Shown: piece by piece, positions 16,729 to 24,781 of the stretch
Layout: every line of letters begins with the position of its first letter
Numbering within the stretch: position 1 is the first letter of the stretch
Assembly: GCF_000152845.1 (NCBI RefSeq)
Contig: NZ_CH902584.1
Location: 3,637,562 to 3,701,561 of the forward strand
Length of the DNA: 64,000 nt
Reading direction: 5' to 3'
Source: Roseovarius sp. 217
Lineage (GTDB): Bacteria; Pseudomonadota; Alphaproteobacteria; Rhodobacterales; Rhodobacteraceae
Translations under genes and position numbers: made by a program
The notes under the pieces: model-generated
Seen by the model: the letters and a program-made list of their open reading frames with translations, nothing else
Told to the model about the DNA's origin: nothing
Databases searched by the model: none

Positions 16729-16770
16729 AGATTAAACGTCACGCGCAGATACGACTTTGATACAGGTCAA
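16729..16770 (-). promoter_or_regulatory. FNR-like box in the OmpR-type gene 3' UTR
   Basis: TTGATACAGGTCAA (16757-16770) matches TTGAY-N4-RTCAA. On the minus strand TAATCT (16734-16729) is centred 32 bp downstream, a possible -10. The same sequence read as CTTGACC could instead be a -35 element for another sigma factor. It could drive the sRNA-like region independently of the regulator gene. Confidence 0.45.
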
Positions 16771-16783
16771 GAAACCGTGGTTT

Positions 16784-17470
16784 TTAAACCACAAGGCGAT
16801 ATCCGCCGGATTCCGTTACCAGAAGGCGAGCGTTGCCGGGATCAGGTTCGATCTTTTGCCGCAGGCGGTAAATGTGGGTTTCGAGCGTGTGGGTTGTGAC
16901 CCCCGCATTATAACCCCAGACCTCGTGCAGCAGGATATCGCGCGGCACCACACCTTCGGTGGCACGGTACAGATATTTAAGGATATTTGTCTCTTTTTCG
17001 GTCAGCCGAACCTTGCGCTCATCATCCGTGATCAGCATCTTCATCGCCGGTTTGAAGGTGTAGGGCCCAAGCTGGAACACCGCATCCTCGGATTGCTCAT
17101 GTTGGCGCAGCTGTGCGCGAATCCGCGCCAGAAGCACCGGGAACTTGAAGGGCTTGGTGATGTAGTCATTGGCCCCGGCATCGAGACCCAGAATTGTATC
17201 GGCGTCGCCGTCATGGCCAGTCAGCATGAGAATCGGTGCCTTGACCCCTTGCTTGCGCATCAACCGGCAGAGTTCGCGCCCATCCGTGTCGGGCAGTCCC
17301 ACGTCAAGGATCACCAGATCATGAATCATGTCCTTGATTTTTCCCATCGCAGCGGACCCGCTGGCGGCTTCGAACACGTCGAAATCCTCGGTCATGACCA
17401 ATTGCTCGCCCAAGGCTTCTCGCAGGTCATCATCGTCATCCACGAGAAGAATTTTCTTGACTTGTGCCAT
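16784..17470 (-). CDS. OmpR/PhoB-family response regulator
   Basis: A 228-aa two-component regulator. The receiver domain has the acidic pair DDDDD (11-15), phosphoacceptor Asp 56 in VILDVGLPD, and KPF near 108. The C-terminal winged helix (about 130-228) ends THTLETHIYRLRQKIEPDPG and LLVTESGGYRLVV. No sensor kinase gene is adjacent, so it is an orphan. Its 3' UTR carries the SorX-like structure; in Rhodobacter sphaeroides the SorX host gene is an OmpR-type regulator, so this is probably its orthologue (inference). Signal and regulon cannot be read from the sequence. Confidence 0.92.
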   Translation of the reverse strand: MAQVKKILLVDDDDDLREALGEQLVMTEDFDVFEAASGSAAMGKIKDMIHDLVILDVGLPDTDGRELCRLMRKQGVKAPILMLTGHDGDADTILGLDAGANDYITKPFKFPVLLARIRAQLRQHEQSEDAVFQLGPYTFKPAMKMLITDDERKVRLTEKETNILKYLYRATEGVVPRDILLHEVWGYNAGVTTHTLETHIYRLRQKIEPDPGNARLLVTESGGYRLVV

Positions 17471-17627
17471 CTCGGTATCCCCTTCCGTGACAAGAGCATG
17501 CGGTACAAGCGACTTGGCGGCAAGATGTGCAACAACACATTCACGCCCAAGTGTTGCGTTGCGAGCGTTTCTTTCAATTCGTTACAAAAGCTTATATCTA
17601 ACTCTGGTCCAAAGACAGGAGCGTCGC

Positions 17628-18716
17628 ATGAGCCTTGCCCCAGATATCACCGAAATCGCCGCCCGCGCGCGCAGCGACCTGCGTATGGGCGTGCCTGTTG
17701 TGCTGGCCGGGCCGCAAGGTGCCGCGCTCATCATGGCCGCCGAAACGCTGGATGCTCAGCGTCTGGCCGATCTGCGCGCTCTGGGCGGCGCGCCGAGTCT
17801 GGCGATTACAGCACGCCGCGCCACCACACTCAAGGCGCGCGCCTATGACGGCGATCTGGCACGGGTTGTGGTGCCGCCCGATGCCTCGCTGGGTTGGGTT
17901 CTGGGCGTTGCCGATCCGGCAGATGATCTCAAGAGCCCGATGAAAGGGCCGCTCACTTCCGAACGCGGCGGCAACGTGGAGCTGCACCGCTTGGCATTGG
18001 CGCTGGTGAAATCCGCGCGGCTCCTGCCTGCTGCTCTGGTTCTGCCCATGAGCGAGGGCGCGGGCTTTGCCGCGCGCAATGGGTTGACGCTGCTCGACAG
18101 TGCCGCAGCCCTTGGGCTTGAGGCCACCAGCCCCCTGCACCCGGTTGTCAGCGCCCGCTTGCCGCTGGCGGTGTCCGAGGCGGGACGTCTGCACATCTTT
18201 CGCCCCGAAGACGGTGGTGAGGAACATTATGCTATCGAAATCGGTCAACCAGACCGCACCGCGCCTGTTCTGGCGCGGCTTCATTCGGCCTGTTTCACCG
18301 GCGATCTGATGGGCAGCCTCAAATGCGATTGCGGCCCGCAATTGCGCGGTGCTCTGGCGCAAATGGGCTCCGAAGGGGCGGGCGTGCTGCTCTATCTCAA
18401 CCAAGAGGGGCGCGGCATCGGCCTTGCCAACAAGATGCGCGCCTATTCTCTGCAGGATCAGGGATTTGACACCGTCGAGGCCAATCACCGTTTGGGATTC
18501 GAGGATGACGAGCGCGATTTTCGCATCGGCGCGCGCATTCTGTCGCTCATGGGCTTTTCCGCCGTGCGCCTGCTGACCAACAACCCCGCCAAGATCGAGA
18601 TGATGCGCCAGAACGGCATCGACGTGGTCGAGCGCGTGCCGCTGAAACTGGGCGAGAACGCGCATAACCATGCCTATCTCGCGACCAAGGCGGCAAAATC
18701 CGGGCATATGCTCTGA
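17628..18716 (+). CDS. ribA: GTP cyclohydrolase II with N-terminal RibB-like extension
   Basis: RibA opens GTP's imidazole ring in the first step of riboflavin synthesis. The C-terminal ~190 residues are a complete GTP cyclohydrolase II: zinc ligands Cys222, Cys233 and Cys235 (HSACFTGDLMGSLKCDCG), NQEGRGIGLANK, and LLTNNPAKIEMM. The first ~175 residues resemble the fold of DHBP synthase (RibB): SDLRMGVPVVL, ALIMAAETLD, LALALVKSARL. They lack the acidic DDEDREGE catalytic motif, so this half is probably not catalytic. The product is 362 aa; the ATG at 17628 follows ACAGGAGCGTCGC. An in-frame opening upstream runs antisense through the regulator and is rejected. Confidence 0.92.
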   Translation: MSLAPDITEIAARARSDLRMGVPVVLAGPQGAALIMAAETLDAQRLADLRALGGAPSLAITARRATTLKARAYDGDLARVVVPPDASLGWVLGVADPADDLKSPMKGPLTSERGGNVELHRLALALVKSARLLPAALVLPMSEGAGFAARNGLTLLDSAAALGLEATSPLHPVVSARLPLAVSEAGRLHIFRPEDGGEEHYAIEIGQPDRTAPVLARLHSACFTGDLMGSLKCDCGPQLRGALAQMGSEGAGVLLYLNQEGRGIGLANKMRAYSLQDQGFDTVEANHRLGFEDDERDFRIGARILSLMGFSAVRLLTNNPAKIEMMRQNGIDVVERVPLKLGENAHNHAYLATKAAKSGHML

Positions 18717-18733
18717 CGGAGAGGGTTTAGAGC

Positions 18734-18970
18734 GGACAGTGGCCCCAAGCGGTGAGCCGCGCAGTGCCGGTCCGCCGGGTGGGCGCTACACCATAGTCGG
18801 CTGGCACTTTATCTCGGCCAAACACTCCCGCAATTTCAAGAGACTGCACCGTTGCAAAAGCGCCCGCCCGAGGGGGCGGACCATGCCAGAGGCATGCCTT
18901 CAGCATGACCGCTGCGCGGCGGTGCCTGCGGCACCTTGATTCCGCGCGTTGGAGATTGAGGCCAATGTCC
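18734..18970 (+). repeat. Roseobacter interspersed element, copy A (inverted-repeat ends)
   Basis: The ribA-DUF3833 gap carries a 237-bp segment with inverted ends: GGACAGTGGCCCCAAGC (18734-18750) and TTGAGGCCAATGTCC (18956-18970). The left end with its flank (AGCGGACA to GTGAGCCGCGC, 18731-18761) matches, with few changes, the right end of the element at 39403-39586 read in reverse; the right ends match too. Interiors differ but both contain a GGCTGRCA..GGCC-type segment. No open frame of note. Confidence 0.7.
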
Positions 18971-18999
18971 CCTCCAATCTCTCGACGCCACGCCTCCCG

Positions 19000-19530
19000 C
19001 TACGATCCCTGCTTCTCAAACCAGATGATCACCTCGCCGATTTCCACGCCAAACTTGTCCATATAGGCCCGGTTCAACACACGACCCTCGTTCATCTGCC
19101 ACATCCAATCGTCAAAGCTGACGCGCAATGTGCCCTCCGGCACCGGCAGATCAATCGTGTAGCGCCAGTTGAAGGCATCGCCGCGTTCTTCCCCCATCGC
19201 CAGACCGATCACCCCCGGTGCCGTGCCTTGCCATGTCTGATCGCCGGTTTTGGTCAGGGTCCAGACGCGGGTCTCGGTGCTTCCGTCCTCATAGGTGAAA
19301 TCCTCATCAAGCGTCAGGACGCGCCCATCCCAGTCGCCTGCGACCTGCACCTCGAACCGACGCCGCACCGTGCCGAACCGATCCTGAAATTGCCCATAGC
19401 CCACCACCTGCCCGTCAAAGAACTCTTCGAGGTTGAACTCTCGCGCAGACAGGCGCTCGTCACTCAGATCGGGCCGCCCGGCACAGGCACTCAGCAGTCC
19501 CAGCGACAACAGGATAAAGACAATGCGCAT
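19000..19530 (-). CDS. DUF3833 lipoprotein
   Basis: A 176-aa predicted lipoprotein: signal MRIVFILLSLGLLSAC with lipobox LLSAC, Cys at residue 16. The mature part is a lipocalin-like beta protein of family DUF3833, with FDGQVVGYGQFQDRFG, VLTLDEDFTYEDG and a C-terminal DDWMWQMNEGRVLNRAYMDKFGVEIGEV, a typical signature of that family. Function is unknown; homologues often sit near steroid or fatty-acid genes, which is not so here. It lies between the interspersed element and the symporter gene. Confidence 0.9.
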   Translation of the reverse strand: MRIVFILLSLGLLSACAGRPDLSDERLSAREFNLEEFFDGQVVGYGQFQDRFGTVRRRFEVQVAGDWDGRVLTLDEDFTYEDGSTETRVWTLTKTGDQTWQGTAPGVIGLAMGEERGDAFNWRYTIDLPVPEGTLRVSFDDWMWQMNEGRVLNRAYMDKFGVEIGEVIIWFEKQGS

Positions 19531-19594
19531 AAGAAAAGGCCCTCTGCGGTGATCACCGCCGAGGACCTAAGCCGAAGTCGCCTCTTAGCAAGGT

Positions 19595-20962
19595 TCAGAC
19601 GCGCCGCGCCCCAAAGAGCACAGCGCCAAAACCAACGATCAGCACTCCGGCGCAGATCAGCAAGAGCTGCTCGTATTTATGCGCCTCGGGCAGGATCGCC
19701 ATGGCCCACTCCGCCTCGCGCGCGAAATAAACGACCGCCCCGACCATCGCCGCCCCAAAGGCCACCAGATACGACCAGAGCGGAATGCGCCACCCCATCA
19801 CCAGCCCAACAATCAGGATGGGCGTGAGGAACATGCTCGCGGTGCCACTGACCGCCACCGCGTCAAACAATGTCTGATTGCCCCAGAGCGTGAGGCCAGT
19901 CCCCAGCACCATGAAGGCGACCATCGCCATCCGCCCGCCCGCAAGCGACCGCTGGCCGAGTTTCAGCTCGTCCACCACCAGCCGCGCCGCACTGGCCAGC
20001 GCGGAATCGAGCGTGCTGATCGCCGAGATCAACAGCGACACCAGGAGCGCGACAAATAGCCAAGCCGGGAACATGCCCGCCCAGGTTCCAATCAACTCCC
20101 CCTCATATTCCGCACCGATCAAGCCTGCCTGAATCCCGAAAAACCCAAACCCTATGATGCAGAGCGTCGAGATCCAGAACGCGTGCAGAAAGGATTTGCG
20201 CGTCGTCTCAGGATCAGCAAGAAAGCCGCGATCCATCATCACAGGATCATGTGCCGGATAAGAGAACACCTGCAACAGCGCGACCAGCAAGAGTATCTGC
20301 CCGTTCCACGCCCCCGCTGTGCCCGGTGCCGTCAGCACCGCTCCGATGTGAAACCCGGGGCTGAGCACGAGCGCGACAAAAGCCACCGCAAAGACCGCGA
20401 GAAACACCAGCATCTGCAAGACATCTGTGCGCAATGCGGCGCTTAGCCCGCCCCATGCGCTATAGATCAGGCCCAGCACCGCCACGATCAGGATCGACGC
20501 ATCACGCGCCACGCCCATTTCCGGCAGGGCCGCCGCAAAGATCAACCCCACCACCAGCAAATTGGCGAACACTTCGGACAAGAGCCGTAGCCCAATCACC
20601 AGATTGTAACAGGCATTGCCCGTGGCCCCGAACCGGCCCCCGAGCCAATCCTGCACCGATCCCGCCCCTTGGGCGCGCAGACGGCTCACGATAAAGCCGC
20701 CCGTCACAAAGGACCCGTAATAGGCGGCATAGGCCAGCGTGCCCCAGATTCCGTAGAAATATCCCAAAATGGCCGAATTCATCAGTGACCGAGCAAAGAT
20801 CCACGTCGTGACCTGACTCAGCACCAGCACCCAGAGCCCCGGCGCGCGGCCATCCGCCCCCGTGCCATTGAAGAACCCCTCAATGGTGGCACGCCGTGGC
20901 GCGACCAGCAGGCTACCCAAGATGACCAGCCCAAAGAGGCCAATGATCGCCAATGCTTGCAT
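19595..20962 (-). CDS. Sodium:solute symporter (SSS family)
   Basis: A 455-aa inner-membrane transporter with about 12-13 hydrophobic segments. It has the SSS topology and conserved stretches such as TWIFARSLMNSAILGYFYG, VLGLIYSAWGGLSAALRTDVLQM and LLVSLLISAISTLDSALASAARLVVDEL, the last containing the Na2-site Ser/Thr of TM8. The substrate is not evident. The start MQALAIIGLFG at 20962 has GGGGAAAGATAAC upstream and is preferred over a start 45 bp earlier. It stands alone; the SDR gene upstream is on the same strand but separated by about 136 bp. Confidence 0.88.
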   Translation of the reverse strand: MQALAIIGLFGLVILGSLLVAPRRATIEGFFNGTGADGRAPGLWVLVLSQVTTWIFARSLMNSAILGYFYGIWGTLAYAAYYGSFVTGGFIVSRLRAQGAGSVQDWLGGRFGATGNACYNLVIGLRLLSEVFANLLVVGLIFAAALPEMGVARDASILIVAVLGLIYSAWGGLSAALRTDVLQMLVFLAVFAVAFVALVLSPGFHIGAVLTAPGTAGAWNGQILLLVALLQVFSYPAHDPVMMDRGFLADPETTRKSFLHAFWISTLCIIGFGFFGIQAGLIGAEYEGELIGTWAGMFPAWLFVALLVSLLISAISTLDSALASAARLVVDELKLGQRSLAGGRMAMVAFMVLGTGLTLWGNQTLFDAVAVSGTASMFLTPILIVGLVMGWRIPLWSYLVAFGAAMVGAVVYFAREAEWAMAILPEAHKYEQLLLICAGVLIVGFGAVLFGARRV

Positions 20963-21098
20963 GTTATCTTTCCCCGACCGGTTGTGTTGCCTTAGCGCTA
21001 GCCACACAACCCCCGCGACACCAGCCCAAAATCAGCGACTTTACAGTTTTGTGATCTCTCTGCCCGCACCCGTGCCTTGGGCAAAGCTGCGGTGCCGC

Positions 21099-21878
21099 TT
21101 AAAGCGTCGCGTTCACACCGCCTCCATCCAAGAGGATGTTCTGCCCGACGATAAACCCGGCATGCTGGCTGCACAGAAAGGCACAGGCGGCGCCGAACTC
21201 ATCAGCCGTGCCATAACGGCCCGCCGGAATACTGGCACAGCGGCGCGCGTGGGCCTCCTCCATGCTGATCCCCTGCGCCTCTGCCACCCCCTTGTCGAGC
21301 GAGGTGGCACGGTCCGTGGCATGAATGCCCGGCAACAGATTGTTGATCGTCACCCCCTTGCCCGCCACTTGTCGCGAGGTGCCTGCAACATAGCCGGTGA
21401 GCCCGGTCCGCGCCGCGTTTGACAGCCCCAGTGCTGGAATAGGGGCCTTGACCGATTGCGAGGTGATGTTGACCACCCTGCCCCAGCCCCGCGCCATCAT
21501 CTCCGGCACCAGCGCCTTGATCAGCGCGATGGGGGTCAGCATATTGGCATCGAGCGCGCGGATGAAATCCTCCCGCTCCCAATCCGACCAGAGCCCCGGC
21601 GGCGGGCCGCCGGCATTGTTCACCAGAATATCCACGCCCTGCGCCACCTCTAGCACCGCGGCGCGCCCGGTCTCGGTCGTGATATCCGCCGCAACCGTTC
21701 TCACCTCAACCCCGAATTCGGCGCGAATCGCCGCCGCTGCGGTTTCCAGCGCCTCGGCTCCGCGCGCGTTCATCACCAGATCGACACCGGCCTCGGCCAA
21801 AGCCCGCGCACAGCCAAGCCCCAACCCCTTGGATGAGGCGCAGACCAGCGCCTTCTTGCCTTTGATGCCCAGATCCAT
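21099..21878 (-). CDS. SDR-family oxidoreductase with atypical active site
   Basis: A 259-aa short-chain dehydrogenase/reductase. The cofactor motif is CASSKGLGLG (residues 13-22), NNAG at 87-90 is intact and the catalytic Ser is at 140 (VNITSQSV). At the place of the canonical Tyr-x3-Lys there is Ser153-NAA-Arg157 (LGLSNAARTGL), so both the proton-donating Tyr and the Lys are replaced. A subset of bacterial SDRs annotated as 3-oxoacyl-ACP reductases share this; their activity is uncertain. The C-terminus (GQNILLDGGGVNATL) is standard. Substrate cannot be assigned. Confidence 0.88.
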   Translation of the reverse strand: MDLGIKGKKALVCASSKGLGLGCARALAEAGVDLVMNARGAEALETAAAAIRAEFGVEVRTVAADITTETGRAAVLEVAQGVDILVNNAGGPPPGLWSDWEREDFIRALDANMLTPIALIKALVPEMMARGWGRVVNITSQSVKAPIPALGLSNAARTGLTGYVAGTSRQVAGKGVTINNLLPGIHATDRATSLDKGVAEAQGISMEEAHARRCASIPAGRYGTADEFGAACAFLCSQHAGFIVGQNILLDGGGVNATL

Positions 21879-22091
21879 CTCGCGTCCTCCTGCTGCTTCA
21901 ACGCGGAATTAACACTCTGCGCGTCAGAATGGCCAGATGTTTACCAAAACCCGCCTCTCAGGGGGACGTGACGGGGACCACCCGCCGAGGCCCGGTTTCT
22001 CCGCCACATTGACGCCATGGGGCCATACACCTAAGCTAGCGGACCTGAATGGAAATCGCTCTTTTCCCAGCTTTTGGAAACGCCCCCGTCA

Positions 22092-23105
22092 ATGACCTCT
22101 GACACTGCCCTGTCCGATCACATCATCTCAGTCTATCAGGGGCTTGATTTTCGTGTGGTCAACGGGGCCAATATGGGCGACGCACTGTCCTTTGCCGCCG
22201 AACTCGATCTCGATGATGTCTACGAATTGCAGGCGCAGGCCCGGCAATTCCGCCTCTCGCTGTCGCTTCAGGGGGGCGCTCCCTTTACCATCGCGCAGAA
22301 TTCCGACATGGGCCGCCCCGGCGCTCAGGTGCATCTGGACAGCTGCCTCACCCTGATGTCCGGCACCGGGCGCACCACCGAAATGCTGGTTCTGGTCGAG
22401 GTCGATGACGCGGGCAATGTGGTCGAGGTCTTTGCCATGCCGCTGGCCCAGATGCGGCCCAAGACCGGCTATGCGCTGGTCGGGATCGACACTGACGATG
22501 TGCTGCAACGTTTTGCGCAGGTGGCCTGCGTGTCCTTTTCGCGCGGCACCCATATCACCATGGCGACAGGCGAACAGCGCCGGGTCGAAACCCTCGCACC
22601 CGGCGACATGGTCCTGACCCGCGATGACGGGGTGCGACCAATCCGTTGGGTCGGGCAGTCGACAGTGCGCGCAGTGGGTGATTTCGCGCCCATCCGGATC
22701 GCGGCGGGTGCGCTGCACAATGAACACGACCTGCTGGTCAGCCCCGACCACCGGCTCTTCATCTATCAGCGCTCCGATGCCTTGGGCGCTGGCCGCGCCG
22801 AGGTGCTGGTGCGCGCGAGGCATCTGGTCAACGGCGATACCGTGCGCCGCGAGAGCGGCGGTTTTGTCGACTATGTGCAATTGCTCTTTGATCGGCATCA
22901 GATCATCTATGCCGAAGGCATCGCCGCCGAAACCCTGCTGGTCGATCCCCGCACCAGTGCCGCCCTTCCTGCCGATCTCAAAGAGGCGCTGAGCCAGCAA
23001 ATCGCGGGCAAGAACGCCCCCAGCCACCTGCAATTCGAAGTCGGTCAAGCCTTGCTCAATCACCCCAATGCTGCCGACATTCTCAAACGGGCGTCGACGC
23101 GCTGA
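22092..23105 (+). CDS. Hint (hedgehog/intein) domain protein
   Basis: A 337-aa protein with an unassigned N-terminal domain (1-143) and a Hint domain from Cys146: CVSFSRGTHI, VETLAPGDMVLTRDDG (165-180), IRWVGQSTV, the block-B motif SPDHRLF (217-223) and the closing FDRHQIIYAEGIAAETLL (267-284). Such Hint proteins abound in Rhodobacterales, often on secreted repeat proteins; this one has no calcium-binding repeats and no visible signal peptide. It does not interrupt a recognisable host, so it is not an intein. I used ATG 22092; a TTG 18 bp upstream is possible. prfC follows closely. Confidence 0.88.
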   Translation: MTSDTALSDHIISVYQGLDFRVVNGANMGDALSFAAELDLDDVYELQAQARQFRLSLSLQGGAPFTIAQNSDMGRPGAQVHLDSCLTLMSGTGRTTEMLVLVEVDDAGNVVEVFAMPLAQMRPKTGYALVGIDTDDVLQRFAQVACVSFSRGTHITMATGEQRRVETLAPGDMVLTRDDGVRPIRWVGQSTVRAVGDFAPIRIAAGALHNEHDLLVSPDHRLFIYQRSDALGAGRAEVLVRARHLVNGDTVRRESGGFVDYVQLLFDRHQIIYAEGIAAETLLVDPRTSAALPADLKEALSQQIAGKNAPSHLQFEVGQALLNHPNAADILKRASTR

Positions 23106-23146
23106 GCATATTGCGCCGCACCGTCCAGCCCTCTATATCCGGCCCC

Positions 23147-24754
23147 ATGTTCGACACCCTTTCAAACCGCCCCGATCTGCCGGCAGAGATTGCCCGCCGC
23201 CGCACCTTTGCGATCATCTCGCATCCGGATGCGGGCAAGACGACCCTGACGGAAAAGTTCCTCCTGTATGGCGGCGCCATTCAGATGGCCGGGCAAGTGC
23301 GCGCCAAGGGCGAGGCGCGGCGCACGCGCTCGGACTTCATGCAGATGGAAAAGGACCGGGGCATATCGGTCTCGGCTTCGGCCATGTCCTTCGACTTTGG
23401 CCGCTTCCGCTTTAATCTCGTGGATACGCCCGGCCACTCGGATTTCTCCGAGGATACGTACCGCACGCTGACGGCAGTCGATGCCGCCGTGATGGTGATC
23501 GACGGGGCCAAGGGCGTTGAGAGCCAGACCCAGAAACTCTTTGAGGTCTGTCGCCTGCGCGATCTGCCGATCCTGACCTTTTGCAACAAGATGGACCGCG
23601 AGGCGCGCGATACCTTTGATATCATAGACGAAATTCAGCAGAACCTTGCGATCGACGTGACCCCGGCCAGTTGGCCCATCGGCATGGGGCGCGATTTTGT
23701 TGGCTGCTATGACATGCTGAACAATCGTCTCGAACTGATGGACCGCGCCGACCGCAACAAGGTAGCGGAATCGATCAAGATCAACGGGCTGGACGATCCA
23801 AAACTGGCCCAGCATGTGCCCGCTAACCTCATCGAAAAGCTGCGCGAAGAGATTGAGATGGCGCGCGAACTCCTGCCCGCCCTCAATCCGCAATCGGTGC
23901 TTGAGGGTCATATGACGCCCATCTGGTTCGGGTCCGCGATCAACTCCTTTGGCGTCAAGGAATTGATGGACGGCATCGGCACCTATGGTCCCGAACCGCA
24001 GGTGCAAAAGGCCACTCCCCGCGCCATTGCCCCCGAAGAAACCGCCGTCACTGGCTTTGTCTTCAAGGTGCAGGCCAATATGGACCCCAAACACCGCGAC
24101 CGCGTGGCCTTTGTCCGCCTCGCCTCGGGTCATTTCAAACGCGGCATGAAGCTCACGCATGTGCGCTCAAAGAAACCGATGACGGTCTCGGCCCCGGTGC
24201 TCTTTCTCGCCGCCGACCGCGAACTCGCCGAAGAGGCCTGGGCCGGCGACATCATCGGCATCCCCAATCATGGCCAATTGCGCATCGGCGACACCCTGAC
24301 CGAAGGCGAGGCCCTGCGCGTAACCGGCATCCCGTCCTTTGCGCCGGAACTCTTGCAACAGGCGCGTGCAGGCGATCCGATGAAGGCAAAGCATCTGGAA
24401 AAGGCGCTGATGCAATTTGCCGAAGAGGGGGCCGCCAAGGTTTTCAAACCGGCCTTTGGCTCGGGCTTTATTGTCGGCGTCGTGGGCGCGCTGCAATTCG
24501 AGGTTCTGGCCAGCCGGATCGAGCTGGAATACGGTCTGCCGGTGCGCTTTGAGGGCTCGCAATTCACCTCTGCCCGTTGGGTATCGGGTGACAAGCTGGC
24601 GGTTGAGAAATTCACTGACGCCAACAAGCAACACATCGCCCATGACCATGATGGTGACATCGTCTATCTGACACGCCTGCAATGGGACATTGACCGCGTT
24701 GCACGCGATTACCCCGATGTCACGCTGACGGCAACCAAAGAGATGATGGTCTGA
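23147..24754 (+). CDS. prfC: Peptide chain release factor 3
   Basis: RF3 is the GTPase that removes RF1/RF2 from the ribosome after termination. The 535-aa product begins MFDTLSNRPDLPAEIARRRTF and has the G motifs SHPDAGKTTL (P-loop, ~25-34), DRGISVSASAMSF (switch I), DTPGHSDF and NKMD, then the domain II/III features FVFKVQANMDPKHRDRVAFV. An in-frame TTG lies 36 bp upstream, but the family start MFDTL fits ATG 23147. It lies 41 bp behind the Hint gene. Confidence 0.96.
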   Translation: MFDTLSNRPDLPAEIARRRTFAIISHPDAGKTTLTEKFLLYGGAIQMAGQVRAKGEARRTRSDFMQMEKDRGISVSASAMSFDFGRFRFNLVDTPGHSDFSEDTYRTLTAVDAAVMVIDGAKGVESQTQKLFEVCRLRDLPILTFCNKMDREARDTFDIIDEIQQNLAIDVTPASWPIGMGRDFVGCYDMLNNRLELMDRADRNKVAESIKINGLDDPKLAQHVPANLIEKLREEIEMARELLPALNPQSVLEGHMTPIWFGSAINSFGVKELMDGIGTYGPEPQVQKATPRAIAPEETAVTGFVFKVQANMDPKHRDRVAFVRLASGHFKRGMKLTHVRSKKPMTVSAPVLFLAADRELAEEAWAGDIIGIPNHGQLRIGDTLTEGEALRVTGIPSFAPELLQQARAGDPMKAKHLEKALMQFAEEGAAKVFKPAFGSGFIVGVVGALQFEVLASRIELEYGLPVRFEGSQFTSARWVSGDKLAVEKFTDANKQHIAHDHDGDIVYLTRLQWDIDRVARDYPDVTLTATKEMMV

Positions 24755-24781
24755 ACCGGCGCGGCATCCGTCGCGCCGCGC

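Noticed and set aside
16757-17848. A plus-strand frame running through the OmpR-type gene into ribA
   Set aside because: Antisense to the regulator gene; the real ribA start is at 17628 in another frame with its own ribosome site.
22092-23105. Intein in the Hint-domain gene
   Set aside because: The Hint blocks are not inserted in a recognisable host protein and there is no splice-junction Asn followed by Cys/Ser at the C-terminal end.
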